A DNA stretch of 64,000 bases from Cruorifilaria tuberocauda (taxonomy: Eukaryota; Nematoda; Chromadorea; Rhabditida; Onchocercidae): contig JABVXU010000035.1 of assembly GCA_013365365.1 (NCBI GenBank), positions 186,001-250,000 of the forward strand, written 5' to 3'. The notes beneath the pieces are model-generated. The model ran no database searches. It was given only the letters and a program-made list of their open reading frames with translations, and had not been told where the DNA came from. How positions within the stretch are numbered: the stretch's first letter is position 1; each line of letters begins with the position of its first letter. A program made the position numbers and the translations under genes. Shown here one piece after another: positions 36,627-49,092 of the stretch.

Positions 36627-36923
36627 TTATAATATAGATAATAAATCTATCAGCGGCCAACTCGAGCCAGCTCTCCCATCCAATCTACGGACTTCATTCT
36701 CCAGTAGTGAAGAAATATCAAACCTAGCATAAACTTTCGGCTGTACTCCACTGCATTCTCGGATCAATATGGGGAATTGTCGATTAACTTTCTTCAAAGG
36801 TACGTAATCATTCTCGATAAAATTTCTCACGCCAGCACTAGCTGCTGACTTTGGACACAGATGAATGCGCAACTCACGCAAAGCTCCTTGTCCAAGCTTT
36901 ATTGCCGCTCCCGAAGATGCCAT
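36627..36923 (-). CDS. NDUFA2: NDUFA2 (complex I B8 subunit)
   Basis: Accessory subunit of mitochondrial NADH:ubiquinone oxidoreductase, with a thioredoxin-like fold, on the matrix side. It is a single exon of 98 residues, close to the family's usual 95-100. Diagnostic residues are [31 protein letters not shown] and [19 protein letters not shown], matching the family's IRIHLC, GVRDFIE and [11 protein letters not shown] blocks. A clean trans-splice acceptor (AATTTCAG) lies 7 nt before the ATG. The last 20 residues ([17 protein letters not shown] and onward) do not resemble the usual end, so the C-terminus may be divergent or alternatively spliced. It is divergent from KANSL3. Confidence 0.92.
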   Translation of the reverse strand: MASSGAAIKLGQGALRELRIHLCPKSAASAGVRNFIENDYVPLKKVNRQFPILIRECSGVQPKVYARFDISSLLENEVRRLDGRAGSSWPLIDLLSIL

Positions 36924-36930
36924 TTATCAT

Positions 36931-37749
36931 CTGAAATTGATACCATTAAAAATTATTAACGAAGAATTCCTTGAACGCTACTTGCAGTTTTTTTATCTGT
37001 TACCATAGATCTCTTACTAATAACTGTAGAAAAAAGACACAGATATTGAACAACCGGAACTCCATCCGGAAAAGAAAAACAAAATCCGACGGAACGATCG
37101 CCGGAGAAGTACTTGACCTGTCTCTCATCTACCTTACGTAGGTGTAGTGTCATTATGAAAATGTTTTTCCCGAATCATTGGACAGCGCATAAAAGCATCA
37201 GAGAAAGAAAAATAATACAGAAAAATGGGTGTATAGCACTGGAAGCTCGACAAATATAGTCTGGAATGCGTAAATAGCGAAACTTGAAATGATATTAGCG
37301 ACAGAGGACTTTTTACGACTCTATTATGAATAAACATTGGCAACTATTTAATAAACTTATTAGCTCATCAAATTATTAATAACTAATCATCTAAGAAACG
37401 GATTGGGTGAAACTAACTGTCATTACTTAACTCCACTTCCTTGCCTTCGTCCTCATTCTCCAAGTAATATAAATACCGGTAGGATTGTGAGTTGCATTAT
37501 AGCCTAATTAGTCGGCCGCATCGCTAAAGTGTGCTGGGTGTACTCAGCTTCTCCTGAAGTGGCAAATATTGTTCTAAGGATCGTATTCAAGGATTGTAGA
37601 ATTTAGCCTTAGTCTATGCCATTAACTGCAAGCTACATTCACTTCTGTTAATATTTTATTGTGTTACACTGATTTAAATTAATTTAATTTATTCTACTCG
37701 CTTCACTAATTATCCCTTTGCATCATTTCAGTCATTCTGACCCCGAAGA
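36931..37749. promoter_or_regulatory. Divergent NDUFA2-KANSL3 intergenic region
   Basis: About 820 bp separates the NDUFA2 start (-) from the KANSL3 start (+), both housekeeping genes with trans-splice acceptors at their inner ends (AG at 36932-36931 on minus, AG at 37730-37731 on plus). A shared promoter is inferred from arrangement. The middle part (37400-37560) is more GC-rich than average, but no specific factor site is claimed. It contains the doubtful ORF 36956-37153. Confidence 0.4.
36956..37153 (-). other. Doubtful 65-codon ORF just upstream of NDUFA2
   Basis: The ORF starts MTLHLRKVDERQVK and ends 32 nt before the NDUFA2 start codon, in sequence of higher GC than its surroundings. 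It could be the first cistron of a small operon, an alternative 5' exon, or chance. It contains an internal acceptor-like TTTTTTCTACAG, suggesting that part of it may be intron. No family is recognised. Confidence 0.25.
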
Positions 37750-40700
37750 ATGTCAGCAAAATCTACGGTGAGTGAATTAAACACCTAACATCCCTGAATA
37801 TACTTATCATTTCAAGCAAAATTTCCTATCAGAATTATTGTAAATGCTATTTATGGAAAGAGAGGATCAGAGCTGATATAACTGGAAGAGCTATTACTCT
37901 TTTTTCGTAACTGCTAATTCGAATTTCTATATTATTGTGAAAAGGCATGTTATCAGATATTTTTCCGCTAATTTATCATTATAAGTGATAACTCGGCGGA
38001 ATAACTCAAGTAATGCTTGGGAAAACTAGAAAAAAGTTCGAATGATTATTTAGCGTGGTCGTGGGGATGGCGACACAAGTGTTGACAGGGATGAGATGGA
38101 TGTGGAGGGTGCTTTAGCGTTGGATTTGGCAGAATTGGAAGCAATGTTAGCAATTGATAGCGAACAAGTACGGTATGATGAGCAAGTCAAGGTTGTTCTT
38201 TTCTAATAAACAGATTTTCTACTTTATTTTTCAACTAAACAAACTACATCCTCACTTGAAGACATTGTCTGCAGAAGATGGGTCGTTTATATATTCATTG
38301 ACGCTTGAAAAGAGATTTTCAGAAAAGAGATTTTCAAACCGGAGAATCTTCTTCGGTTGAATTATGCGATGATCAGTTTATCGTAAAACCAAATTCAAGA
38401 AAGAGAAAGCGATTAACTTCACAAAACGAAATGAAGTATGGAATAATTTTAAACTTATAGTACTAAATTTTCACAAAAAATTGCGTCTCTTTGCAATTGT
38501 AAAAGTTAAATCATGGAAATAGGAAACTAAAAAAGTAAATTTCATCTCTTTTCCATGTTTTTACACAGCTTATTTGGGTTGTGTTTTGTTTGTTTGGATT
38601 TACAACTTTTGCTTATCCTTTGTAGAAAACGGAGAAAGCGAAGAGATGTTAAAAGTCCGGTCTCGAAGAAAATAGAATCACCATTATCAGATGCTAAAGG
38701 TTCAGTTCCGAAGAAGATGGAATCTCCATTGTCATTTTTGACGGACGATGACAAGCTGGAAAATGCTGCAACTATTAGCGATAATCCAGCTTCTGCATTG
38801 ATGAATAGGTCTAATAGTGCACTATTGCAGGATTCCATGGTAAAAATTTTTTTCATATCTTTTTCAGTTTTTTGTTCACCAAAAGAGACAAATATGAAAA
38901 GAAAACGAAAAATAGAAACCTTTTATAATTATTAAAAAATCTTGTGACAGAATGAAGATTTCCAAAATTTCATATTTTTTAGGACTTGAGACTCGCGCTG
39001 CCTTCGATAACTGTCCCAAAAGCTGATAGCAGCGTCAGTATTTTTACTAAACCTACACCACCAGATGATGTGAAACGAAAGAATCCTCGTGTTTATTCCT
39101 ACAGTCCGATTTCACGAACCCGTTTGACTGTCCCTAAACGTCAGTTTTCTCCAGAACCTATTCGGAAAACTCCAAAAAGTTCGTAATTTAATCTTGTTTT
39201 TCATCATTTCTGACAAAAAAGGGTTCCAGTTGGTGCTCTGACTTTTTATAAATTCAAATACTTTGAAATAATCCGGTTTTTATCATTTATTGTTGTACCA
39301 TGTAACAACAGTCATCATTTTTAATGGTGAATGAATATCGGTAAACCGTTCGTTGAGTACAGTAATTTTCTATAACTGCTAAGCATTTAACTAAAATGCG
39401 CATGGTTTTGATAGAATATGAATAAGTACTTTTCTTTCTCTCAACGATTCATGCAGAAACTGCATAATTAGTGCCGAAAATATTTAGCCAGGAGTAAGTA
39501 TAAAATAGTTACAAAACGACGAATTAAAAGATATTGTTTAACCGTTAACCTTATTGTAAGAGTTACTGATGTCGAGATTGATTTATTGATGTTTGAGTTC
39601 TTTTGATGAGTACGTACAATTATAGGAGGAACTTTATTATATCTTTATATTTAGTACTGGTCGGCCCTAGAAGAATAACGGAGACAATTTACTTGTCGGA
39701 TTTAACAAAGATCTTGCGCAAGTTGAAAGCTGGAGAATTTTCACTACCATCTGGTTTCACCCTGAAATATAAAAAACGTTTTCCAGATGAATCGAAGTCA
39801 GAAACACTTTCTGTAAATTTGCAAGGTTGGATTTTTTCAGTTTTAGTTTTAGAGAGAGTTTCCTTTTTTTCACATTTTGGATAGCTTTAAGCTATGAAAA
39901 ATTTTTGTAAGTGAGAAAGCTGAGACCCTAGAAGATGTACACTTGTATTTAAAAAAAAAACACCACAGAGATTTGAAATAATAGCTTTATTATAATTTCA
40001 CCATGTTAGCTCTTTTACATTTTTCATCATTTGTTTGTCTTCATCTTTCTATTCATAAATCCCCTGTATTAATTTAGTTTTTCAGACAGCAAAGATTTGG
40101 ACGATGTAAATTCGTTACAGTTATCCTCCGAAAACGACGTTGAAAATGAATCAAAAATTGTAACGTCAGCGATAAATAATGAGCACATTACCATTCCTGA
40201 GCAAAAAGAAGATGAGATACAAACCTCTAAATCACCTGATGAGTTGAAGCGTCGTCGAAGGCGAAAGCGATTGAGTGTGAATCCTGCTAAAGGAAAATTG
40301 TTTTCTGCCTCTTCAGTTGCTGAAACCACGGCACGACACGCTGCGAAGGAAGAATCACCAACTCCATTGAATATATCAATTTCGAAAACTGCAAAAGGGA
40401 AACCACGGAAAAGAGCAGCGCTAATCAAATTGAAGCGAGGCAAACCTCGTAAGAAGTAGGCATTCTTGTGGAGTAATTAATTTTTTAGTCGAACGTTTTT
40501 TTGGAAATAGAACTATTTTTTACAAAGTTTTACGTTTGTCATTTCGAATAAATCAATACATAAACGGAAAGTGATAGAAAATGAACCTTTTATTCATATT
40601 TGTGTTTAGAGATGTTGGCATGCAAGCCACAATTTTATGCTTTGAAATACGCTGTTGGAGATATATTACATAAATCAATAAGTCTTATTAAAATTAATTA

Positions 40701-43700
40701 TGTATGATGTCAAAGATTTTTTTGAAATGAATTTAGTTTCTTAACTGCACTGAGAGACCAGTAGGTGCAATTTTTAATATTACCTGTTGTACTTTAATTT
40801 AATTGCACTCTGCTATTTTATTTCCATCTTTATTATAATTGTTTACTTTTAGCTTTATATTTGATCTCGCTGTTGATGAAAATGCATCGAACTCAGATTC
40901 ACCGAGCAGTGTTCCTCTAACCTTATCCTCATCGGAAATCTCGGTAAAGGATTCAAAAAGAGAAGTAAGGATTCAAATCTTTCAACTCTGACATCTTCAT
41001 AGGATTTGGAATAGAAATAGTCATGCGGTAACTGGAAATTTTTCACAATTTAGCATTAACAAGATTATTTGTAGATGAAAAAATGTTCTTCAAAACTGGT
41101 TTATATCATTCACAGGTTTCATCAGGGTAGAATCCACTGTTCTCTGCTAATGTACTATAAAATATTTTTTCTCCAAATAAAGATACTAAAAAATAAAAAA
41201 ATTATCAGTTATATCAATCGGATTCATCTCTGAATAATATTAAATAAGCTATTATGTATTTTTTAATCAAATTCCAGTCAGTACCGAGTGCGTCACAATC
41301 TACAGCGTATATGACAAGTATGTCACATTCAATGTGTCACAGCGGTGATCATGGCATTGAAACTGATGAGGTCAGTTCCAAGAATGATCTAATAATATTG
41401 AAGTAATATTGTAAGAGAAGATTAAGTTACGTAGACTTAGTATGTTGTAAAATTTTGTTCTTCTTACGAGTTGAGATTATATTCGCAATCTTTTGATTTG
41501 GTCACTTTAATGAAAATTTTGTTGTTCCACTCAAATGAATTCATTTCAGTATGGGGACTCAAAAATCGAGGTTCTGGATTCGGGTACATCGGTAATATTT
41601 AGTAACGTAGATCGAACTCAAACTGATGCTGCAAAAGATGATGATTATGATGTTAGTTTTTTCCCTTATTCAATCAAGGAGTAGAAAAGGTACCGAAAAT
41701 TAATGGACATAAAAGACTGTTGGTAGTTACAGTGTATGATCAAAAGAAGTCAATATCTTAGAAGTTAGATTTGTTTGAAATTCCTAAATGCAAGAAATTC
41801 TAAAAAATTTTTGTAGGATGGTGAACGTTTACATATCGTGGAAACCGGTGACGATGATGACTCCTGTGATATCGATAATCGATTTTTTGAGAGAAAGGAA
41901 GTAAGTACCCGTTTTCATTGCTGTTCATATAAGATGTTTTAGTTTTCAAAATAACATTTTGATTATCGAAAATCATGTTGTTTGTGTAGACATTACCACA
42001 AAATTTTTGACCACCAAAAGATTCCCCTTGTTTGTTAACTTTATTCTTCCCTACAGAGAATGTTCATGGATTATTATAAGTATCCTTTATGTTTTAGGAA
42101 AGAGATCCGAATGATAGTATAACAGGTGTTGTCACCAAACTGATAGACCAAGTGTGTGAAGCACGTTTACCGAGTGTTAACTTGATAATGGAACCTTTAC
42201 GACGTCCAAATACACTTACAGCAGAAGAATCACGTCGCGTCCCGCCTCTGCGCATACGTTTACCGCAGAGACGCGAGCCCCGTCAACGTCGCCCTGCTCG
42301 CATGCATGATTATTCTCCACCGTTACCAGTTAGCAGAACACATCGCTTTGATGAAACACTGAAAAAACGAGCAGTAGCAACATCAGTGGAATCTTCTGGG
42401 GATATTTCTGCAGAAGCACGGCAGAAGAAGTGGTTTTTTATTTTCTCGCAGTTAGGGTGTTTGCATATGATTTATAATTACCCGTCGACTCTTAATAATT
42501 TTACATTAAAGTGAACAGTTATTCGAACGCATAATTTTATTCGTAAATAATTTTCTCTTTCAAGAGAAATTTTCCCAACACATGATTAAAATCCAATACT
42601 GAAGTACGGAATAAGAGCTAAATTTTAAAATACCTAATATTTTCATTTTTTTTTCTCCCGGAAGCAAGTAAAAGAATCATTTCTACTAGCACGAATAGAC
42701 TTAGACCAACCCTAGATCGGAATCTAATTACTGATAACGACACTTTGCATGCAAAAAATTATTTTTGTAATTCACTACTTTGTATTGACTCTTTATTTGA
42801 ATTAGTTATTAGATCCGATAACACTGCTATTCAAACTGTTCCTTGATATGGGCAATAAAAGGAAAGTTCGTTGTGACCTTTTTGAGGGTGGATTCTGTTT
42901 ATTACGAAAAAGCAGTTTTATATCAGTTTTGATTTTCTTGTGTTCAGTAGTGTTTATAAGATTTTTGATTATTCGTTTACTAATTTATTACAGATCAACG
43001 GGAAATAAAGAAGGTCAAAGGAAATGCTCATTCAGTAACAAAGAAATTGATACTAATTCACGATTTTTACAAAGCTCAAATTTGAAGTCATCAGTCGCAT
43101 CCACTCCAAGTCGTGTATGTAATTATTATTTCATGTCTAATAGCTTGGATTTTAAGGTGGAAAACATCGTTTGTGGTTTCGATATAAGGTGCTCAACTTT
43201 TTCTTAATACTTATATTTGATAAAAGAATTGAATAAAATTCTAATAAGTAATAATCATTCCTGATGTTCTTAACGGTATGTTTTTACAGTTTTGTATATT
43301 ACAATAATTTAAGTGTGAAATTTTTAGTTTTCTCATTTTAACTTTTTTACAGATTTCATCTCCATCAGCATTGGTAAGCGGTGGCAATGAGGAAGATATG
43401 ATAGCAACTCCGTCAGCTATTTACGACATTTTTGAAGGTGAAAAAGACAAAATACTAAATTCATCGGTTTCGTCTTCGGGACCTGCACAGTCGGTAGGTT
43501 GACACAAGATTAATAGAATTATATAATGTTATAAATAATTTTTTAGTATTTATATTAGCAAACATTAGTCGAGTAATGAATCTAATGTTTTTAGGAGTGC
43601 GAATCTACGGGCCGACCTACTCGCAAAAGACCAATTTCCTATGAACAGCTCTATCCTTCTTTGTTCAGTCGGCGGCGTAAATCAAATATTATCAAAACTC

Positions 43701-46700
43701 CTGCAATGGCACAACCAAATATCTTTGACTCTGTTGAGTCTGTTGGTGTTATTAAACATAAAAATGGTGCAGAAGATGGCATTGTTCACTCGTCAGGGTA
43801 CTTACCTTCGAAACAGAGGCGAAAACGTGGACAAAGTTCTATCACCGACAGTCAGTTTTACACTCTTTTGCAAATTTTCAATTCTTAATTGCGATTTAAT
43901 ATTTCATTTGTCGAAAATACAGTTTATGTTTTTTTTTAAATATATTCTAGACAAGCATTCAGATGACAGAATTCATTGTGGTGAAAAACTGGGGCTCGAC
44001 ACAAGTATTTTTGATCCCGAAGAAGGAAAAGTAATTTTTTCCATTTCGTAGTTTTTTACTTCATTCAGTGCACGATAATAAGCGTAAAATGCTGTTGGAA
44101 TTTGATTGCGATCTTGTCTTCACTACTGCAAAATAGGGATACTGAAACTTGAAATACCATGTTTTGAAATTCTCGTATTTATTTTTTATATCATAATTGA
44201 ATATGTTATTTGTAAGGCTAACGTAATTTAATTACTTAAGGATCAGATCAGTTCTTGCCACAGAAGCAACACTTTGACAAATTATGATGGTAATGAATCT
44301 TATGACGGAGCGGGCAAGAGGCCTTTAACTGATGTGATTAAAATAGAGAGCGGCGAAAGTATTGCAGAAGTACAGCGTCCAGGAGAGAAAAAAAGGCGGT
44401 ATTCAAATAGTTCGATACGCGATGGAAGTGCTCCATCAGTAGCTGAGGGAACAGAGCAAGGTAATTCATACTTAACAATTCGATAGATATTGAATATAGT
44501 ATGTCGGCAGCCTAGCTACTTTTTTTCTTTTTTGGTGGCAGATTCCTTCTTTCATATCCTATTGCTTAATATATACTGCTATTAATTAATTTTTAAATAT
44601 CCCTAGTATTTTCACTTATATACATTACTGCTACATTAATTTTAGAGACGATAACGAGTACCCGTCGCCGCAGAGTTCGTGTAGGTTCAGAAGGAACGAA
44701 CGAGTTATCTTCGAACTTGTCGCAGTCAATTTCAAAAGGTCAACGACGGAAAAGTAGTATATCAGTTGATGTTGACACTGCGAAACCTGGTGAGATTATT
44801 TCGAAATTAGAATTTATAATTTTGCAAATACATATTTGTCTTTTCATTGGTCCAGAATATCGGAAAAAAAAAACTTTTATTCCAGAAAAAAGTGAAATTC
44901 ATGCTTCTAATCGATTGAAAAACAAGCGAACAGAATTAAAATCAGCTGATAAAGTGAAACAAAAGTAAGTTTAGAAGATACGACTGCTGATTTGGGAGTT
45001 ATAAGAGAATATAAGAGTTATTCTGCTAAGGCTTTTTAAAAAGTTAAATCAGCTAAAAAGTCAGATTACTTGAAAAACAAAAGCTTCATGTGATTCGGAA
45101 GTAAGCATTAGAATTTATTCTAGTCTTAAGAATTCAGATTAACATTTATAAGAAGTAAATGAGGATTTTTACAATAATATAGATTTTGCATTTTCTTAGA
45201 TGGTGCAATCTTTTTTAAATGCAATTTCTAGGACATCATGTCAAAACATGCCGTATTTCAAACGTATTGCTCAACGTCGAAAACTTAATCCTCTTGCCAT
45301 TGGTTTGAAAAGTCGTTCAGGCGACAATAATCCATCATTTTTCTATCGAGAAATTTTGTTGCGTGGGTTAGTTAATTTGTCAAGTTACAAAGAAATTACG
45401 GACATTTAGCTGTATTCTTTTTTTTTTTGCTGGTTGATGTTTAAGCGACCAATCTTTCTACGTTTTTTTTCAAATGGGGTATCATATTTAATAATTTGAG
45501 ACATGCAATCACAGTTCGATTAAATCACGAGTCAATTTCTATTTTTTTTAATTCGAAAAACTTCGGTTTACCGCATTCTATTTTGCTGAACAGTGATATC
45601 AAATCTGAATAAATGAAAAAGAGAAGAGGTTAACTATCATAAATCTTGTGATTTCAGTGATGATCTAAAAAAAGACGATGGTGGTGATGTAGTTGTGGAT
45701 GTAGATTCAGAATTAGCCGTTGAAGGTGATGATGAGGTTCTGGGAAATCGTTTAGCAATCAGCGTAGCACTTGAAATCAATAAGATTACACCAAGACCAG
45801 AAATGGAAGATGAAGATGAATTGAAAGCGGAAGGTGTTGACCATGGATATCTGTTGACGTTGGACAACATCAGAACAAGGTATTTGCGCGGTTTGAACTT
45901 TTTCATGTTTTGGAATTAACTAATTTTTTGCAATTGTAAATAGTATTGCTGATTGACTTGTTTGATTAACTTGAAATAGTTAAAATGCTTGCGGTTCTAA
46001 TAATTTGCTTGTGATTTATTATAAATTTAACTGTGTTAAGTAATCCTCTACTGGAATTTTGGACTGAATTTTATTAAATATTAATTCAGATTTGCAACGG
46101 AATTATTGGATCGAAAACGTTTACTGAACGACATGTTGACTGTCATATTGGCCCAGTATTGCTCCGAGATTTCGTCTGAAAATGTGTTTGGTGGTGCTTC
46201 AATACGCTACAACACTATGGTAAAGAATTCTCACCGATTGCGAGATAAAGTTTTACTATTTACCAAGGTTCATTTCCTCTTTTTCATCAAAATATTTTCC
46301 GACAAATATATGTTGCTTAAAGAATTTAATAATTTTGTTTGTGTGTTAAGCTTTATTGTAGCTTAATATATAGAGACTTCATTAGTCATGAGTAAGCCAT
46401 AATTGATGTACTTTACTCCGTTAATTAATATTATATATATATATATCTTTCTTAGTTTTGGCTTATCTGTCCTCGATGTATATTTTGGCTAATATTTATT
46501 TATATTAGGATCATCGGGAAAATGCGAAATGGGCGCACCAAATATTCCTTAGACACTTGGCTGTACCTATATTGGCTACCTACATCGATTTGTTAAGGTT
46601 TTGCAGAGTGACGGTTGGTGCTTTGTCAAATGTTAATAGAACAGTTTGGATATAGTTTGAGATGTTTGATTTATGATTTAAAAAAATTCTTAGCATGCAG

Positions 46701-49092
46701 AAAAAAAATCTCACATAGCTAAATATGGAATTTGCCCAATCAAAGAACTCCTTTTTGTCTCTTTATACAGCTAAATCAAAAATATTCTTCAATTTATGAA
46801 ATCTTCTCTTTCATTGAATAAGTTGAATTCAGAAAACTAGAGGGACTTGTTTCATGATTTATGCTTTTAACTTTAACATTAAATATTTCCAGGGACGTCA
46901 TTTGCTGGACCTACTTCTGGAACAAAGCACTACTGACAAAGTTCTGAATAAAATGAATGGTTGTATTCAAGATTTTATTTCTGAAAAGGTGTTAGATCCA
47001 CAATCTATTGCTATCTCTAAAACACTTACGGTAAAAGTCTTCTGAATCTCATGTCAAATTCCTCAAACTAATGTTCTTATTTCCACTAGTTTATCGAACC
47101 TCCTTTTATTAGTTTTCAATAGCTGCATTTTATACTAGCTGGGGTAGAAAGTATGTTTTTTATTCTATGTCGAACTGTAATACTTCAAATATGAAATCAA
47201 TTATTTTAAAATTATTTCGAAATGTAAAAATGAAATTTTCAGAAAAGACATGCAAAAAATATCTGTTTGTTGACTGTTTCACCGACTTTCACGCATGCTG
47301 AATATCGTTCAAAATCGAGATCACACGAATATATGTTTCGGTAGGTGTTTTTTGATTCGTTTCAGTTTTTCTTAAAACTTTCGATTCAAATTTCGTTTCC
47401 GCAAATTGTTATCTACTCTATTATCTATGATATGATACTTCGAATTTTAATTTGCTGTCTACCTCCATAGTAACCTCTATTATTTAACTTTTCAACTTTT
47501 TTTAGAGTTTTACTTCCGAATGTAGCGGATAGAGTGGAGCCTGTACGACTAAATTTACCAACAACGCAAGATATGTCTACATGTGAAGCTGTTGATCATT
47601 GCATTCGATTAATATCACGTAAGGTAGTGGAAGTGCATCGAAAATATCCGGATCTTCGAATTGTTTTGGTCGGCTGGGGAACGTCTTGTGTTATAAATCA
47701 TCTAGTAAGTTCTGTGTTTGAAATTTTATAATTCTTGTGCTTATTGCATAAGTGTTTTCGGTTGATTTAAATGATTTTATATTTCAGGTCGTTCAGTGTA
47801 TGCCAAATGTGTCCGCTATCATCAATTTTGCCTTTCCGATGAAAACAGCCGATGGACCACGGGGTGTAAGTTTCGATTACATAGAGTTGTTTTTCTCATT
47901 ATTTTTATTCCGTATTTCATGTATATAATCTTCCAGTTGCATCATTTTCGATTTTCTCAGTTTAAAGGCATATCGTGGTGATCTGGAAATCAAAAATATT
48001 AATAGTTTAGGATGTTGATGATGATATATTGCTTACATATTGTCCAACATTATTTGTTATTGGTGATCAGGCTACTGACTGTGATGTTCGTGAACTGCAG
48101 GTTATGGCAACGCGAATGATTGGTTCGTGTCTACAGCATAGATTATTATATTCTTAACATGTTGTAAAAAGCGGAAGTGGTTTGCATGTTACACATGCCT
48201 TTTACTGAATGCATGAATACTTATTTATTATTATTTATTATGTTAATCAGAATCCGCTACATATTCCACTTTCATTATAGATTATTGAAATATAAATTAT
48301 AACTTAGCATTTAGAATTACTTCTTTCATTAACTATAAATAAGAGTTACTGAAAATGATTTGTAACTTTCAGCTCCTACAGGAGTAATCGTTGTTGGTTC
48401 ATCAAATTGTGATTTGCATCCCTCAACGTTGCGGCTAACCATTGAGCGGTTTACCCATAGAACCGTACAGAGAGCCTTACTGGTGTGTTTCATTTATTTT
48501 AAACGTCGATTAAAGTCGATCAAATAGAGATTTGAAGTATATTAGTATTAAAACTATTTATTTTTCCACGATTTTTTGGTATTCCCCAAGTAAAGGGCAT
48601 TTTTCAGGATGATGTAGTTGATTTCCTGCAGTTATACTGTTCTTCGTCTTCCACACATTCTTTTCGCTTACATCCACTAAAGTTGGTTGAAGTGAACGAT
48701 GTAGATTTGTCAATTCTTCGGACATCGAATCTTTTTTCCAGCAGTCAGCCAAAATTAACTAAATCCAATTCTACATCAAAAGCTAGCAGAGGAGGGAATG
48801 CATCAGAGAAGTATGTGTTTTAACTGATGTTGTTTAGAGATTTATTATAAGTCAATAAAACTGGATTTGGCTTAAATACAAAGTTAAGTGATGGTTCTGA
48901 ATGAGTTTTTCTTCATTCTTTTCTACTTTTATTTTACTTTACGAGAACAGCGATCAAAGAAATAAGTCGATATTATAAATTCCATTATGTTTTGTGTTTC
49001 ATATAGCATCGTGTAACTTAGTAAATTTTCTGCAAACGAATTTTTTCTTTTTCAGTTCACTGAATATTCCTATTGAAAAACACTGCTCATGA
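37750..49092 (+). CDS. KANSL3: KANSL3 homologue with very long N-terminal extension
   Basis: Subunit of the NSL (MOF/KAT8) histone acetyltransferase complex; the nematode orthologue is known as sumv-2. The 31 exons start at 37750, 38054, 38323, 38626, 38983, 39655, 40086, 40853, 41278, 41550, 41817, 42098, 42994, 43353, 43595, 43951, 44241, 44646, 44856, 45232, 45658, 46090, 46509, 46893, 47243, 47506, 47788, 48011, 48373, 48608 and 49056. They total 4,584 nt (1,527 aa), with phase kept at all 30 junctions. From about residue 1,080 it follows human KANSL3: helical block (RHLAVPILATYIDLL), then an alpha/beta-hydrolase fold with IVLVGWGTS, FPMKTADGPRGDVDDD, PTLFVIGDQ and VVDFLQLY. The nucleophile motif GxSxG is GWGTS, so it is catalytically dead. 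The first roughly 1,050 residues are Ser-, Lys/Arg- and acid-rich with AT-hook-like KGKPRKR and RGKPRKK near residue 385. An acceptor (CATTTCAG) precedes the start by 18 nt. Confidence 0.87.

Noticed and set aside
38542..38856. 104-codon minus-strand ORF
   Set aside because: Antisense of KANSL3 exon 38626-38839; repeated phrases arise from the coding strand.
40069..40443. 124-codon minus-strand ORF
   Set aside because: Exact antisense shadow of KANSL3 exon 40086-40455, whose plus-strand reading keeps phase with neighbours and has AT-hook-like motifs.
45637..45906. 89-codon minus-strand ORF
   Set aside because: Antisense of the acidic KANSL3 exon 45658-45879; Ser-rich because GAT/GAA codons read in reverse.
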